Assembly (NCBI GenBank): GCA_965247705.1
Contig: CBDFHV010000081.1
Span: 62,001 to 126,000, forward strand
Length of the DNA: 64,000 bases
Direction: 5' to 3'
Source: CBDFHV01 sp965247705
GTDB taxonomy: Bacteria; Pseudomonadota; Alphaproteobacteria; Rhodospirillales; CAMCUA01
Shown: piece by piece, positions 1 to 9,291 of the stretch
How the letters are laid out: every line of letters begins with the position of its first letter
Numbering within the stretch: position 1 is the stretch's first letter
Program-made: the position numbers and the translations under genes
Notes under the pieces: model-generated
Databases searched by the model: none
Seen by the model: only the letters and a program-made list of their open reading frames with translations
What the model was told of the DNA's origin: nothing

Positions 1-2
1 TG

Positions 3-929
3 TCCACCGGCCACGTGTCCCTGTTCCTGGCGGTGGCGCTGTTCGGCCTGGGCGGGCCCCTGGTATCGGTGGGCGCGCCGAAGCTGATGTCCCTGTGGTT
101 CGAAGGCAAGGAACGGGGTCTGGCCATGGGCGCCTACATGACCGGGACGGCCCTGGGCGGCATCACGGCCCTGTCGATCACCAACAGCGTGATGATGCCG
201 TTGATGGGCAATGACTGGCGCCGGGTGCTGATCGCCTATGCGGGCTTCGTGCTGGTCAGCGGCTTCGTCGGCCTGCTGATCAGCGCCCATCCGGCGGGCC
301 GCGCGGTGGAGCGCCGCCTGTCGTCCGAACCCCGGGTATCCCAGCGCCAGGTGTTCCTGGATCTGCTGAAGGTGGGCCCGGTGCGCATCATGCTGTTGAT
401 GAGTATGGGCATTTTCTTCTTCAACCACGCCCTGAACAACTGGCTGCCGGAGATCCTGCGTTCCGGCGGCATGGACGCGGCGACGGCCGGCTATTGGGCG
501 GCGGTGCCCTCGGTGGTCGGCATCGCCGGGTCGCTGCTGATTCCCAGGCTGGCGGTGCCGGAACGGCGAATCGCGATCCTGATCCTGCTGTTCGCCTCGG
601 CGACCGCGGCGTCGCTCCTGATCCAGACCGCCTTGGGCCCCTCCCTGGTCGTCGGGTTGTTCCTGCAAGGCATCGCCCGCAGTTCCATGATGACGGTGTC
701 CCTGCTCATCATCATGGAATTCCCCCAAGTGGGATCGCGGCGCACCGGGGCGGCCGGCGGCTTGTTCTTCTCGGCCGCCGAGATCGGCGGCGTCTCCGGT
801 CCCGTGGCCATCGGTCTGGTCTCCGACGCCACCGGCGGTTTCGATGCCGGACTTCAGGTGCTGGCCGTCGTGATGGCGAGCATGATCGTCCTTACCCTGG
901 TTTTGAGGACGGCGGCCCAAAAGGCCTGA
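3..929 (+). CDS. MFS permease, C-terminal part (cut by window edge)
   Basis: The reading frame is open to the left edge, so the true start lies outside the window and about the last 300 residues are present. The protein is very hydrophobic, with roughly seven predicted membrane spans. A cytoplasmic loop rich in Arg/Glu (around FEGKERGLAMG) is typical of major facilitator carriers of the CynX/NimT-like group. It would sit in the inner membrane and export or import a small organic solute; the substrate cannot be read from the sequence. The next gene, an EamA transporter, starts 20 bases downstream on the same strand, so the two may be co-transcribed. Confidence 0.8.
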   Translation, partial: STGHVSLFLAVALFGLGGPLVSVGAPKLMSLWFEGKERGLAMGAYMTGTALGGITALSITNSVMMPLMGNDWRRVLIAYAGFVLVSGFVGLLISAHPAGRAVERRLSSEPRVSQRQVFLDLLKVGPVRIMLLMSMGIFFFNHALNNWLPEILRSGGMDAATAGYWAAVPSVVGIAGSLLIPRLAVPERRIAILILLFASATAASLLIQTALGPSLVVGLFLQGIARSSMMTVSLLIIMEFPQVGSRRTGAAGGLFFSAAEIGGVSGPVAIGLVSDATGGFDAGLQVLAVVMASMIVLTLVLRTAAQKA

Positions 930-949
930 TCGCCGCGGCGTTGGCGACT

Positions 950-1963
950 ATGATGGGGACCTTGTCCGCGCTCGCCTCCGTCATCGCCTCCCTCATCGCC
1001 CCCCTCATCGCCTCCCTGGGGCGCGGCTGGAAGGCCGTTCCGCCGGTCGCCCGGGGCCTCCTGCTCGTGCTGACCGGAACCCTGCTGGGGGCCAGCATGA
1101 ACGGTATGACCCGGGCCCTGTCGGCGGACCTGCACGCCTTCGAGATCGCTTTCTTTCGCTGCCTGTTCGGCTTCCTCATGCTGAGCCCGAGCATGATGCG
1201 GCAAGGCAGCGGTCCGTTGCGCACGCGCCGTTTCCCCCTGCATGCCCTGCGCGGGGTGCTCCAATCCTTTTCGATGACTCTCAACACCCTTGCCGTCACC
1301 ATATCGCCCCTGGCCAAGGTGACGGCTCTGCAGTTCTCCTCGCCCCTGTTCGCCACCCTGCTGGCGGCGCTATTCCTGCGCGAACGCGTGCGCGCCCGCC
1401 GAATTTCGGCAATGGTGCTCGGCTTTTGCGGAACCTTGATCATCGTTCGCCCCGGTTTCGCGGCGCTCGACCCGGGGGCGATGGCCGCCCTCGTCGCCGC
1501 GGCCGCCTTCGCCGTGGTGATGATCGTCATGAAGACTCTGTCGAGCACCGAATCCAGCGTTACCCAGACTCTCTACATGACCATCTTTACCACCCCGGCG
1601 ACGTTCGTCGCCGCGATGTTCGTGTGGGTCACGCCGGAGCTGCATCACATGCCGTGGCTGATCGCCTTGGGGGCGCTGGGGATCCTCGGCAATATAGCTT
1701 TCGTGCAGGCCCTGCACGAAGCGGACCTGACCGCCGTGCTGCCGATGCTGTTCACCAAGCTGGTGTGGGCGGCGGCCATCGGATTCGTCTTCTTCGGCGA
1801 GGTTCCAGGCATCTGGACCTGGGTGGGGGGCAGCGTGATCTTCGCCTCTGCCACCTACATCGGCTTTCGGGAACGCAAGCTTACGGGGCAGGCGCAAGAA
1901 TTGCCCGCGGGCGGGACGGTGGTCCAAAGCAAACCACCGAGGCACAGAGACACAGAGATTTAA
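950..1963 (+). CDS. EamA/DMT-family transporter
   Basis: This 337-residue membrane protein has about ten hydrophobic spans arranged as two EamA repeats, the usual size and layout of drug/metabolite transporters (RhaT/RarD/YdcZ type). I chose the ATGATG at 950; no convincing ribosome site is visible. It is clearly related to the EamA protein encoded at 6504-7517: both contain an F(F)RFxFGFL-like stretch and end with FGEVPxxWTWVG. The last residues (about PPRHRDTEI) and the stop codon are supplied by the inverted-repeat element at 1934-2020, so insertion of that repeat has probably replaced the native C-terminus. The substrate is unknown. Confidence 0.85.
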   Translation: MMGTLSALASVIASLIAPLIASLGRGWKAVPPVARGLLLVLTGTLLGASMNGMTRALSADLHAFEIAFFRCLFGFLMLSPSMMRQGSGPLRTRRFPLHALRGVLQSFSMTLNTLAVTISPLAKVTALQFSSPLFATLLAALFLRERVRARRISAMVLGFCGTLIIVRPGFAALDPGAMAALVAAAAFAVVMIVMKTLSSTESSVTQTLYMTIFTTPATFVAAMFVWVTPELHHMPWLIALGALGILGNIAFVQALHEADLTAVLPMLFTKLVWAAAIGFVFFGEVPGIWTWVGGSVIFASATYIGFRERKLTGQAQELPAGGTVVQSKPPRHRDTEI

Positions 1964-2020
1964 TTCCGCGCGAAGCGCATCGGCTTTTCTCTGTGTCTCT
2001 GTGTCTCTGTGCCTCGGTGG
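1934..2020. repeat. Long inverted repeat with CACAGAGA motifs (copy A)
   Basis: The left arm (1934-1958) begins CCACCGAGGCACAGAG and the right arm ends with its complement CTCTGTGCCTCGGTGG (to 2020). Several ACAGAG/CTCTGT hexamers are repeated within each arm. The RNA would form a long hairpin. Two related hairpins occur at 41934-42056 and 49771-49892 with different loops and outer flanks. It overlaps the 3' end of the upstream EamA gene and lies between convergent genes, so it may also act as a transcription barrier. Confidence 0.75.
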
Positions 2021-2033
2021 TGACTTTATCCTT

Positions 2034-2933
2034 TCACCGCACCAGCAATACCGAGCATTCGGCCCGATCGAGGAGGCCGCGCACTTGGGCGCCGCAGCAG
2101 GTGGGACCGTCGACGCCGAGGACCAGGATCGAGGCCCCGCTGTGACGCGCCAGGGCGCACAGGTTGGGAAGGCCGTCCGCCGCCAGGTGCAGGAACCGCG
2201 CCGCCACCCCCTGTTCGGCCAGCCGCCCCTCCAGCGTCTCGGTCCAGGCGGCGACGTCGGCCAGGCGATCGGTCAACAGGGCCACGTCCAGAAGCTCGCC
2301 CTCCCGCAGCGAAAGTTCGATCGCCGCCGCCACCGCCTTGTCGGCGGTCGGGCTGCCGTCGTAAGCCACCAGGGCTGGGCCGGGGGCCAGTGGGGCCGGG
2401 CCGCGGGCGGGACCGGATTTCAGCAGCAGGACAGGCCGCTCGGCGCCTTCGGCGACGGCGCAGGCGATGGCGCCGGGCCGCAAGGGTTGACCCGATGCCC
2501 GCAGGGACAGGCCGCCCGACCCCCAGCCAATCACCACCAGGTCGGCGTCCCGGGCGGACGCGATCACCTCGCGGGCGATGTTGCCGCGGCGCACGGCGAA
2601 GTGGGCCTTGACCCGGCGGCGGCCCATGGCCGCTTCCACCGCCCGCTGGCTGGCAACGGCGCGGACCCGGTGGCTGCGCTCCACGGTCTGCCGGTCGAGG
2701 CGGCGAAGGCCCGTCGATACGGCGCTGACCACCAGGGCCCCTGGATGATCCGCCAGGTCGAAGACGTCGGCATCCTCCACCAGCAGTCCCAGGATCTCCG
2801 CCTGCAACCGCTCGGCCAGGGCGGCGACCTCGTCGAGGCCGGCCATGTCGTCGGTCGTGGCATCCAGGGCGAGCAGGATGCGCCGCACCTTTCGCTTGTC
2901 GACCCGGTCGGTGCCGGCTGCGGCCGCGCCCAT
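2034..2933 (-). CDS. Universal stress protein, tandem UspA domains
   Basis: This 299-residue cytoplasmic protein has two Usp-type alpha/beta domains, roughly residues 15-150 and 165-299. Each starts with a beta strand and Asp (ILLALDAT, ALVAYDGSP) and ends with a VLLV/VLLL strand. The ATP-binding G-x2-G pattern is only partly kept (GWGSGG, GVDGP). I prefer the ATG at 2933, which overlaps the stop of the upstream Lon-like gene in a TGATG arrangement and implies translational coupling. Usp proteins act as ATP- or stress-responsive regulators. Coupling to a protease and a metallopeptidase suggests a protein-quality or stress unit, which is inference. Confidence 0.85.
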   Translation of the reverse strand: MGAAAAGTDRVDKRKVRRILLALDATTDDMAGLDEVAALAERLQAEILGLLVEDADVFDLADHPGALVVSAVSTGLRRLDRQTVERSHRVRAVASQRAVEAAMGRRRVKAHFAVRRGNIAREVIASARDADLVVIGWGSGGLSLRASGQPLRPGAIACAVAEGAERPVLLLKSGPARGPAPLAPGPALVAYDGSPTADKAVAAAIELSLREGELLDVALLTDRLADVAAWTETLEGRLAEQGVAARFLHLAADGLPNLCALARHSGASILVLGVDGPTCCGAQVRGLLDRAECSVLLVR

Positions 2934-5425
2934 CAACCGTTGCCTCCACGGCCGTTGCCGCCCCGGGGGCGGGCCTGGGCGGCGAGCGCCAGGGCCTTTC
3001 CGGTAAAGGCGGCGAGCCGGTGCTCCACCGCCCGGAAGACGGTGCCGATGGGATAGGTCCCGTCGTCGCCCCGCACGCCGGCCGGGACGCCGGTCAGCAG
3101 CTCGATGCCTTCGCCGATGGTGGCCACCGGATAGATATGGAACCGACCCTCCCGGGCCGCCGCCACCACATCCGTACGCAACATGAGGTGCTTGACGTTG
3201 CTGGCCGGGATCAGCACCCCCTGTTCGCCGCCGAGGCCCCGCTTGCGGCAGATGTCGAAGAAGCCCTCGATCTTTTCGTTGGCGCCGCCGATGGCCTGCA
3301 CGGTGCCGTACTGGTCCACCGAGCCGGTGACCGCGAGGGACTGCTTGATGGGAATGTCCGACAGGGCCGAGAGGAGGGCGTAAAGTTCCGTCGACGACGC
3401 GCTGTCGCCGTCGACCCCGCCATAGGACTGCTCGAACACCAGGCTCGCCGTCAGGGACAGGGGCGCGTCGGGGGAAAACTGGCTGCTCAGGTAGGACGAC
3501 AGGATCAGCACCCCCTTGGAATGGAGCGGTCCGCCCATTTCCACCTGGCGTTCGATGTCCACCACTTCGCCCTTGCCCATGTGCACCCGGCAGCTGATGC
3601 GGCTGGGCTTGCCGAATGAGAAAGAGTCCAGTTGCAGGACCGCGAGCCCGTTGACCTGGCCCGCGATTGCCCCGTCGGTGGCGATGTGGACGGTCTGGCG
3701 TTCGATCTGCTCGTAGGTGCGCTCGCGCAGGCGGTCGGACCGGTGGATTTTGGATTCGACGGCCTTCTGCACATGATCGGCGCTGGCGCGGTCGGCACCG
3801 TCTTGTCGGGCCCAGTAGTCCGCCTCCCGCAGCAGGTCCTGGATGTCGCCCATGTGGGTACTCAAGCGCTCCGAATCGGCGGCCTGCCGCGCCGCCTGCT
3901 CCTCGATCCGGGCGACGGCGCCGCGATCGAAGGGGACCAGACCATCATTGCGCACCATGGCGGCGGTCAGGCGGGCAAGGTGGAGGCTGTTGTCCGCGTC
4001 GCGCACCATGCGGTCGTCGAAGTCGGCCGCGACCTTGAACAATTCCCGGAAATCCGGGTCCTGGCGCACCAACAGATAATAGATCATCGGTTCGCCCAGC
4101 AGCACCACCTTGACCCGCAGGGGGATCGGTTCCGGCTGCAGGCTGATGGTGGTGGCCATCCCCATCTCCTCGCCGGGGGATTCGATGCGGATGGTGCGGG
4201 AGCGCAGGGCGCGTTTCAGGGATTCCCAGACGAACGGCTGAATGAGGAGCTTTCGCGCATCCAGCAGCAGATGGCCGCCATTGGCCCGGTGCAAGGCACC
4301 CGGCTTGATCAGATTGAAGTCGGTGACCAGGGATCCGAACTGGGGAATATGCTCGATACGGCCGATCAGGTTCGGCTGGGTGGGATGATCCTCCTCCACC
4401 ACCGGCGCACCCATGGCCGGGGCCGCGGCGCGGGCTTCGGCGTCGTCGACGGAGGCCGAATTGTCCACCAGTACGTTCACCTGATAGCGCCGGAAAAAGG
4501 ACGGACCCCTTTGCGCGCGCTGAGCCAGGGCCGCCATCTGGGCCTCTGGGCCCGCCTGGACCTGGGCTTCCTGGGGCAGGAATTCGTTGGCGTTATCGAC
4601 CACGTCCTCATGGACCGCCTCCAGATGGGCGATCACGTCTGGTTGGTCGGTCCATTTTTTCTTCAGTTCATCGATCAGGAAGCCGACGGCGTAGAGGGTC
4701 ACCTCGCGGCTCAATTCCCTGAGCTTCTCGCGCAGTTCCTTTTCCCACTGGGGCACCTTGGGCAGGGTCTCGCCGAGTTCCTCCTGCAAGGCCTCCATGT
4801 CCCCTTGAAGAGTCTTTCTCTGGGCCTCGGGCAGCGCCTCGAATTCCTCGGGCTTGAGCACGTTGCCCTCGCGCACCGGCGCCAGCGCCAAGCCCACCGG
4901 GGTGCGAATGAGCGCGATATTCTTGGACTGGGCTTTCTTCTGCAGTGCGCCGAAGGTGGACTCGTTGCGCTCCTTGAACTCCTCTTCGAGGACGCTCTTG
5001 CGGTTGCGGTACTCGTCGCTTTCGAAGGCGGCGGGGATGGCGGCGCGCAATTCCTCGACCAGTGTTTCCATGTCGGCGCGCAACGGACAGGCGCGGCCGG
5101 CCGGCAGCTCCAGCGCCTTGGGACGATGGGGCTCGTCGAAATTGTGGATGTAGCTCCAATCGCCGGGCACCGGCGCCTTGGCCGCCGCCGCCTCGACGAA
5201 TCGGCGCACCAGGCTGGACTTGCCCGTGCCCTCGGGACCGAGGGCGAACAGGTTGTAGCCATCATGGTCCATGCCGATGGCGAAACTCACCGCCGCCACC
5301 GCCCGGTCCTGGCCGAGAACGTCGGTGGTCGGCTCCAGGTCGTCGGTGGTGTCGAACGGCAGCCTCGCCGGGTCGCAGGCCGCATAGAGGGCCTCGGGCG
5401 GTAAAGGCTTCACCGGGGCGTTCAT
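2933..5425 (-). CDS. Lon-like ATP-dependent protease (AAA + S16)
   Basis: The protein has 830 residues. A P-loop GPEGTGKSS lies at about residues 63-71 and a long coiled insert follows the first ATPase segment. A Walker-B-like LLLDARKLL is present. The C-terminal S16 protease domain has the catalytic serine in GDSASS (about residue 676) and the lysine in NEKIEG (about 719). The domain order and the missing Lon substrate-binding N-domain fit the LonB/YcbZ-like AAA_32 group rather than classical Lon. It would degrade cytoplasmic proteins using ATP. Its start overlaps the metallopeptidase stop and its stop overlaps the Usp start, so the three genes form a coupled operon. Confidence 0.93.
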   Translation of the reverse strand: MNAPVKPLPPEALYAACDPARLPFDTTDDLEPTTDVLGQDRAVAAVSFAIGMDHDGYNLFALGPEGTGKSSLVRRFVEAAAAKAPVPGDWSYIHNFDEPHRPKALELPAGRACPLRADMETLVEELRAAIPAAFESDEYRNRKSVLEEEFKERNESTFGALQKKAQSKNIALIRTPVGLALAPVREGNVLKPEEFEALPEAQRKTLQGDMEALQEELGETLPKVPQWEKELREKLRELSREVTLYAVGFLIDELKKKWTDQPDVIAHLEAVHEDVVDNANEFLPQEAQVQAGPEAQMAALAQRAQRGPSFFRRYQVNVLVDNSASVDDAEARAAAPAMGAPVVEEDHPTQPNLIGRIEHIPQFGSLVTDFNLIKPGALHRANGGHLLLDARKLLIQPFVWESLKRALRSRTIRIESPGEEMGMATTISLQPEPIPLRVKVVLLGEPMIYYLLVRQDPDFRELFKVAADFDDRMVRDADNSLHLARLTAAMVRNDGLVPFDRGAVARIEEQAARQAADSERLSTHMGDIQDLLREADYWARQDGADRASADHVQKAVESKIHRSDRLRERTYEQIERQTVHIATDGAIAGQVNGLAVLQLDSFSFGKPSRISCRVHMGKGEVVDIERQVEMGGPLHSKGVLILSSYLSSQFSPDAPLSLTASLVFEQSYGGVDGDSASSTELYALLSALSDIPIKQSLAVTGSVDQYGTVQAIGGANEKIEGFFDICRKRGLGGEQGVLIPASNVKHLMLRTDVVAAAREGRFHIYPVATIGEGIELLTGVPAGVRGDDGTYPIGTVFRAVEHRLAAFTGKALALAAQARPRGGNGRGGNG

Positions 5426-5820
5426 GCCTCCTCCTCGATTCGTTCCATGTCCTCGTCGCTAAGCCCGAAATGGTGGCCCACCTCGTGGATCAGCACGTGG
5501 CGCACCACGTGCATGAGGTCCTCTCCGGTGTCGCACCAGTAATCCAATATGGGGCGGCGGTAGAGGAAGATCATGTCCACGTCGTCGGGGGAGAAGGCGG
5601 TGCTTTTCTGGTCGATCGACACCCCCCGATAGAGACCGAGGATGTCGAACGGGCTTTCCAGGCCCATCTCCCGCTCGGTCTCCGGGTCGGGGAAATCGGT
5701 CACCCGGATCGCCACCCCGTCCAGGTGGCGGCGGAATCGGACGGGAATTGTGCCAAGGGCCTCGCGGGCGAGGTCCTCCATGTCGGCGGCGCTCGGTGGA
5801 ACCCAGGGGTCGGTCCTCAT
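5422..5820 (-). CDS. Small zincin-like metallopeptidase
   Basis: This 132-residue protein contains HEVGHHFGLSD near the C-terminus, an HExxH zinc motif with a downstream Asp. This is the hallmark of the small metallopeptidase family formerly called DUF1025 (zincin_1). The length matches the family. It has no signal peptide, so it is probably cytoplasmic. It is the first gene of the coupled set with the Lon-like protease (4-base ATGA overlap) and the Usp protein. Its physiological substrate is unknown. Confidence 0.9.
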   Translation of the reverse strand: MRTDPWVPPSAADMEDLAREALGTIPVRFRRHLDGVAIRVTDFPDPETEREMGLESPFDILGLYRGVSIDQKSTAFSPDDVDMIFLYRRPILDYWCDTGEDLMHVVRHVLIHEVGHHFGLSDEDMERIEEEA

Positions 5821-5910
5821 GGGGGCAACCTAGCCCGGCTTGCGCGGCCCGCCAAGGCGTCCCATGTTTCCGAGGGCCACCACCGAGACCATGGCCAAAG
5901 GAGGCCGATC

Positions 5911-6210
5911 ATGGCCCAACCCTTGACCGGCGAGGCCCGGGCGAAGGCGCTTTCGGAACTGGACGGCTGGGCCGTCGTCGACGGCCGGGACGCTATCGAA
6001 AAGGGCTTCCGCTTCGCCGATTTCAACCGCGCCTTCGGCTTCATGACCCGCGTCGCCCTGGAAGCGGAGCGCATGAACCACCATCCGGAATGGTTCAACG
6101 TCTATGGGCGTGTCGACGTGGCGCTGACCACCCACGACGCCGGCGGGCTGACGCTCAAGGACGTGGCGCTGGCCCGATTTATGGACTTGGCGGCCAGGAA
6201 AGATGACTGA
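5911..6210 (+). CDS. phhB: 4a-hydroxytetrahydrobiopterin (pterin carbinolamine) dehydratase
   Basis: The protein has 99 residues, the normal size. The signature EAERMNHHPEWFNVYGRV, followed by LTTHDAGGLTLKD, carries the conserved His-His and Thr-His of the pterin-binding site. The enzyme dehydrates 4a-hydroxy-tetrahydropterin, recycling pterin cofactor for aromatic amino acid hydroxylases; family members also serve in molybdopterin-related roles. The start at 5911 is preceded by AAAGGAGG. No phenylalanine hydroxylase is nearby. The gene overlaps the next ORF by 8 bases, which suggests coupling. Confidence 0.93.
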   Translation: MAQPLTGEARAKALSELDGWAVVDGRDAIEKGFRFADFNRAFGFMTRVALEAERMNHHPEWFNVYGRVDVALTTHDAGGLTLKDVALARFMDLAARKDD

Positions 6211-6562
6211 GGCGGCCACCGATACGACATCGTCCGATGGCGCGGAAAATGCCGGGGACGAGCGCCGCTTTTGGCGCAAGGTACGTCGCACGCTCGGCCG
6301 TGTGCCGTTCGTGGAGACCGCCGTGGCGGCCCACTACTGCGCCATCGACCCGCGAACGCCGGCGGCGGTGAAGGCGGTCCTGGTGGCGGCGTTGGCCTAC
6401 TTCGTGACGCCGGTGGACATGATCCCCGACTTTATCGCCGCCCTGGGCTTTACCGACGACGCCGCCGTCCTTGCCATCGCCGTACGCTCGGTCGCCGCCC
6501 ACATCACCGACGATCACCGGTCCCGGGCCCGTCGGGCCCTGTTTGGTCCGCAGACTCCCTGA
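6203..6562 (+). CDS. DUF1232 (YkvA-type) protein
   Basis: The protein has 119 residues. The core reads AHYCAIDPRTP, then ALAYFVTPVDMIPDFI, then GFTDDAAVL, matching the DUF1232 signature (a hydrophobic hairpin with PxDxIPD and DDxxV). The function of the family is not established, and the hydrophobic centre suggests membrane association. It overlaps the dehydratase gene at its start. Its 3' end overlaps the convergent EamA gene by 59 bases, so both 3' ends share coding DNA. Confidence 0.85.
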   Translation: MTEAATDTTSSDGAENAGDERRFWRKVRRTLGRVPFVETAVAAHYCAIDPRTPAAVKAVLVAALAYFVTPVDMIPDFIAALGFTDDAAVLAIAVRSVAAHITDDHRSRARRALFGPQTP

Positions 6563-7517
6563 GGTCCGCCGGCAGGGCCTGGCCATAGCCCTGGGGCGCG
6601 GCGCGGGGCGGCCGCCGTCCCGCCTGGCGGGCGAGCTGGGCCTCGCGACGGGCGGTGTAGACCACGGCGGCGAAAATGATCCCCGCGCCGACCCAGGTCC
6701 AGACGTCGGGGACCTCGCCGAACAGAACGTAGGCGAGCACCGCCACATACAGCAGGCGGGTGAAATCGAACGGCAACACCGCCGCGGCGTCGGCCAAGGA
6801 CAGCGCCCGCACCATGGCCACGTTGGTGAGCGTCCCCAGAAGGCCGAGAACCGCCAGCGGTCCCAAAGTCGCCAGGTCCGGCGTGCGCCAAACGAACAGC
6901 GCCGGAATCAGCGACATGGGCGTCATGAAAATGCCCATGTAAACCAGCACGGTACGTGCCGACTCGGTACGCGAAAGAATCTTCAGGTTGATCACCGACA
7001 TGGCGGCGAAAAAGGCTCCGGTCAATGCGAAGACAGCGGGCAGGCTGATCGCTTCGGCCCCGGGCCGCAGGATGACCAGGGTTCCGCAGAAGCCGACGGC
7101 GATTGCCGTCCAACGGCGGACCCGCACCACTTCCTTGAGGATCAGCGCGGCGGCGGCGGTGGCGAAAAGCGGCGTGGTGAAGGTGAGTGCCGTCGCCTCG
7201 GCCAGGGGCATGAGAGTGACCGCCGTGAATCCGAACAACATGGCGGAAACGCCGGTGAACGCCCGCAGCGCGTGCTGCCCGCGATGCCGGGTCCTCAAGC
7301 TCTCCCACCCCATGGTCACCATCCACGGGACCATGCAAAGGAATCCGAAGAAGAACCGGAAGAATCCGATCTGAAGGGCATGCATGTCCTTCGAGATCAC
7401 TCGGACCATGACCACCATCAAGGCGAGCCCCAGGCATTGGGCCAACATGAACAAAGCGGCGCGCGTCGATGCGGGCAATGCCGCGACGCGGCCGACAACG
7501 CTTTTGAGGGGGGTCAT
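6504..7517 (-). CDS. EamA/DMT-family transporter
   Basis: This 337-residue inner-membrane protein has about ten spans in two EamA repeats. It is paralogous to the protein at 950-1963. It begins MTPLKSVVGRV and ends with a hydrophilic, Arg/Pro-rich tail encoded by the DNA that overlaps the DUF1232 gene. The start at 7517 has no strong ribosome site. Members export amino acids, nucleosides or other small metabolites; the substrate here is unknown. Confidence 0.87.
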   Translation of the reverse strand: MTPLKSVVGRVAALPASTRAALFMLAQCLGLALMVVMVRVISKDMHALQIGFFRFFFGFLCMVPWMVTMGWESLRTRHRGQHALRAFTGVSAMLFGFTAVTLMPLAEATALTFTTPLFATAAAALILKEVVRVRRWTAIAVGFCGTLVILRPGAEAISLPAVFALTGAFFAAMSVINLKILSRTESARTVLVYMGIFMTPMSLIPALFVWRTPDLATLGPLAVLGLLGTLTNVAMVRALSLADAAAVLPFDFTRLLYVAVLAYVLFGEVPDVWTWVGAGIIFAAVVYTARREAQLARQAGRRPPRAAPQGYGQALPADLRESADQTGPDGPGTGDRR

Positions 7518-7661
7518 GGAAGGTCACCGTATAGACCGCCGCAGGTGCGCACCAATGCCCATGCCACGGGTCTGGGTTGCGGCGCCGGGGGTAGGGCCAC
7601 GAATGAACGTCTGGGGGCGACGCGCACGGATGTCCTGGAAATACATCGTGCCAGCCTCTAG

Positions 7662-9260
7662 CCCGAATTATTCACGGCGCTGATTGAAAATGCTGGTGAG
7701 CGTAGATTAACCTGTTGAAATGCCGTATGATTTTGGTGTCAAGACAAGATCACATGGCAACAGAACAACCCACGGCTCGCCATGAACGAGATTACCCCCT
7801 ATCTCCCTGGTTTGTCGCCCGTTGGAGGCAAGCCGCTTTGCGCCCGCTTCGACGGCGGACGGCTGTCGTCGGACGGCGGGGTGTTGTTGTTGGGCGAGAT
7901 CGACAGGCGGCTCGGCATCGCCGACGTGCTCGCTTCCTGCGTCACCGACGTGCGCGACCCGGCGAGCACGACCCACGCTTACGTAGACATGATCCGGGCG
8001 CGCCTGTTCGCTATTGCCTGCGGGTATGAGGATTGCGACGACCTCGACGTTCTGCGTTTCGATCCGGCGTTCAAGCTGGCCTGTGGCCGTTTGTCCGAGA
8101 GCGGCGACGACCTGATGAGCCAACCGACCCTGTCGCGCCTCGAGAACGCGCCGTCATGGCGCGCGCTCGGGCGCATGGGGCTGTCGACGATCGATCTGTT
8201 TTGCGCCAGCTTCAAGCGCGTTCCGGCGCGCATCGTTCTCGATATCGACGACACCGACGATGCCGTTCACGGCGGCCAGCAGCTGGCGCTGTTCAACGCC
8301 CATTACGACGACTATTGCTTCCAACCCATCCATATCTTCGAGGCGGCCACCGGCAAGCCGGTGATGTCACTGCTGCGTCCCGGCAAGCGGCCCTCCGGCG
8401 ACGAGGCGGCGCGGATCCTGAGACACGTCATCGGCCGCATCCGCCGCAACTGGCCACGGGTCGAGATCACCGTGCGGGGCGATGGCCACTACGCCACGCC
8501 GGAGGCCATGGAATTCCTCGAACGTCAGGGCTGCGGCTACATCTTCGGGCTTTCCGGCAACGCCCGGCTGAACAGGATCGGCCAGCCGTGGTGCGAGGAC
8601 GCCGCCGTGCGCCGGGCGGGGCAGGGAAAGGATAAGGTGCGCCGCTTCTTCCACACCGGCTACCAGGCCAAAAGCTGGTCACGGCAACGCTCGGTCATCG
8701 CCCGCGTGGAAGCTACCGCCAAGGGCTGTGACGTCCGCTTCGTCGTCACCAACCTGAGCGGCCGCGCCAAGGCGCTCTACGAGAAGGTCTACTGCGCCCG
8801 CGGGCGGATGGAAAACATGATCAAGGACCACAAGCTCTACACCAAGTCCGACCGCACGTCGTGCCACCGTTGGGAGGCCAACCAGTTCCGCCTCTTCCTG
8901 CATACCGGCGCCTACTGGCTGCTGCATCAGCTTCGCCAAGCGGCGCCTCGGAAATCGCTGTGGCGAACGGCCACCTTCGAAACCCTGCGCCGGGCGTTTC
9001 TCAAAATCGCCGTCCGCGTCGAGGAGCTCAAGTCGCGCCTCAGGATCGCCCTGCCTTCGGCCTATCCCTATCAGCCGGCCATGATCGCCATCGCCGGGCG
9101 CATCACCGCCCAAGGGCCCTGAACCAAGCGGCAGGTGCCGCCGGACGAGCCCCGAACAACAACCTCCAACCTCTCCGACAATCCGTCTCAAAAATCGCCG
9201 TCAACCCGGTCGCTACCGCTCGTCCCGCTGAAATCCGATGGCCGTCATGAATAATTGGGG
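7662..9260 (+). mobile_element. IS1380-family insertion sequence, type A (complete)
   Basis: The element is 1599 bp with one transposase gene. Terminal inverted repeats are CCCGAATTATTCA on the left and CCCCAATTATTCA (complement) on the right, with 12 of 13 positions matching. A 4-bp CTAG lies immediately outside each end (7658-7661 and 9261-9264) and is probably the target duplication. Size, end sequence and transposase fit IS1380. It lies between the EamA gene and an SDR gene and interrupts nothing recognisable. Confidence 0.88.
7782..9122 (+). CDS. IS1380-family transposase
   Basis: The protein has 446 residues and begins MNEITPYLPGLSPVGG. The RFDGGRLSSDGGVLLL start, the LDIDDTDDAVHGGQQ segment (catalytic Asp region), the ITVRGDGHYATPE segment (second Asp) and the GRMENMIKDHKLY segment (catalytic Glu) are typical of IS1380 DDE transposases. 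It looks intact and full length. It is only distantly related to the transposase of the other IS1380 element in this window. Confidence 0.93.
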   Translation: MNEITPYLPGLSPVGGKPLCARFDGGRLSSDGGVLLLGEIDRRLGIADVLASCVTDVRDPASTTHAYVDMIRARLFAIACGYEDCDDLDVLRFDPAFKLACGRLSESGDDLMSQPTLSRLENAPSWRALGRMGLSTIDLFCASFKRVPARIVLDIDDTDDAVHGGQQLALFNAHYDDYCFQPIHIFEAATGKPVMSLLRPGKRPSGDEAARILRHVIGRIRRNWPRVEITVRGDGHYATPEAMEFLERQGCGYIFGLSGNARLNRIGQPWCEDAAVRRAGQGKDKVRRFFHTGYQAKSWSRQRSVIARVEATAKGCDVRFVVTNLSGRAKALYEKVYCARGRMENMIKDHKLYTKSDRTSCHRWEANQFRLFLHTGAYWLLHQLRQAAPRKSLWRTATFETLRRAFLKIAVRVEELKSRLRIALPSAYPYQPAMIAIAGRITAQGP

Positions 9261-9291
9261 CTAGATATCGGCCAAGTCATACTCGTGCGAT

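Noticed and set aside
3632..5404. Long plus-strand open frame (590 codons) across the Lon-like gene
   Set aside because: It is antisense to a protease with intact Walker and Ser/Lys motifs; the translation is Gly/His/Gln-rich without domains, as is usual for GC-rich antisense frames.
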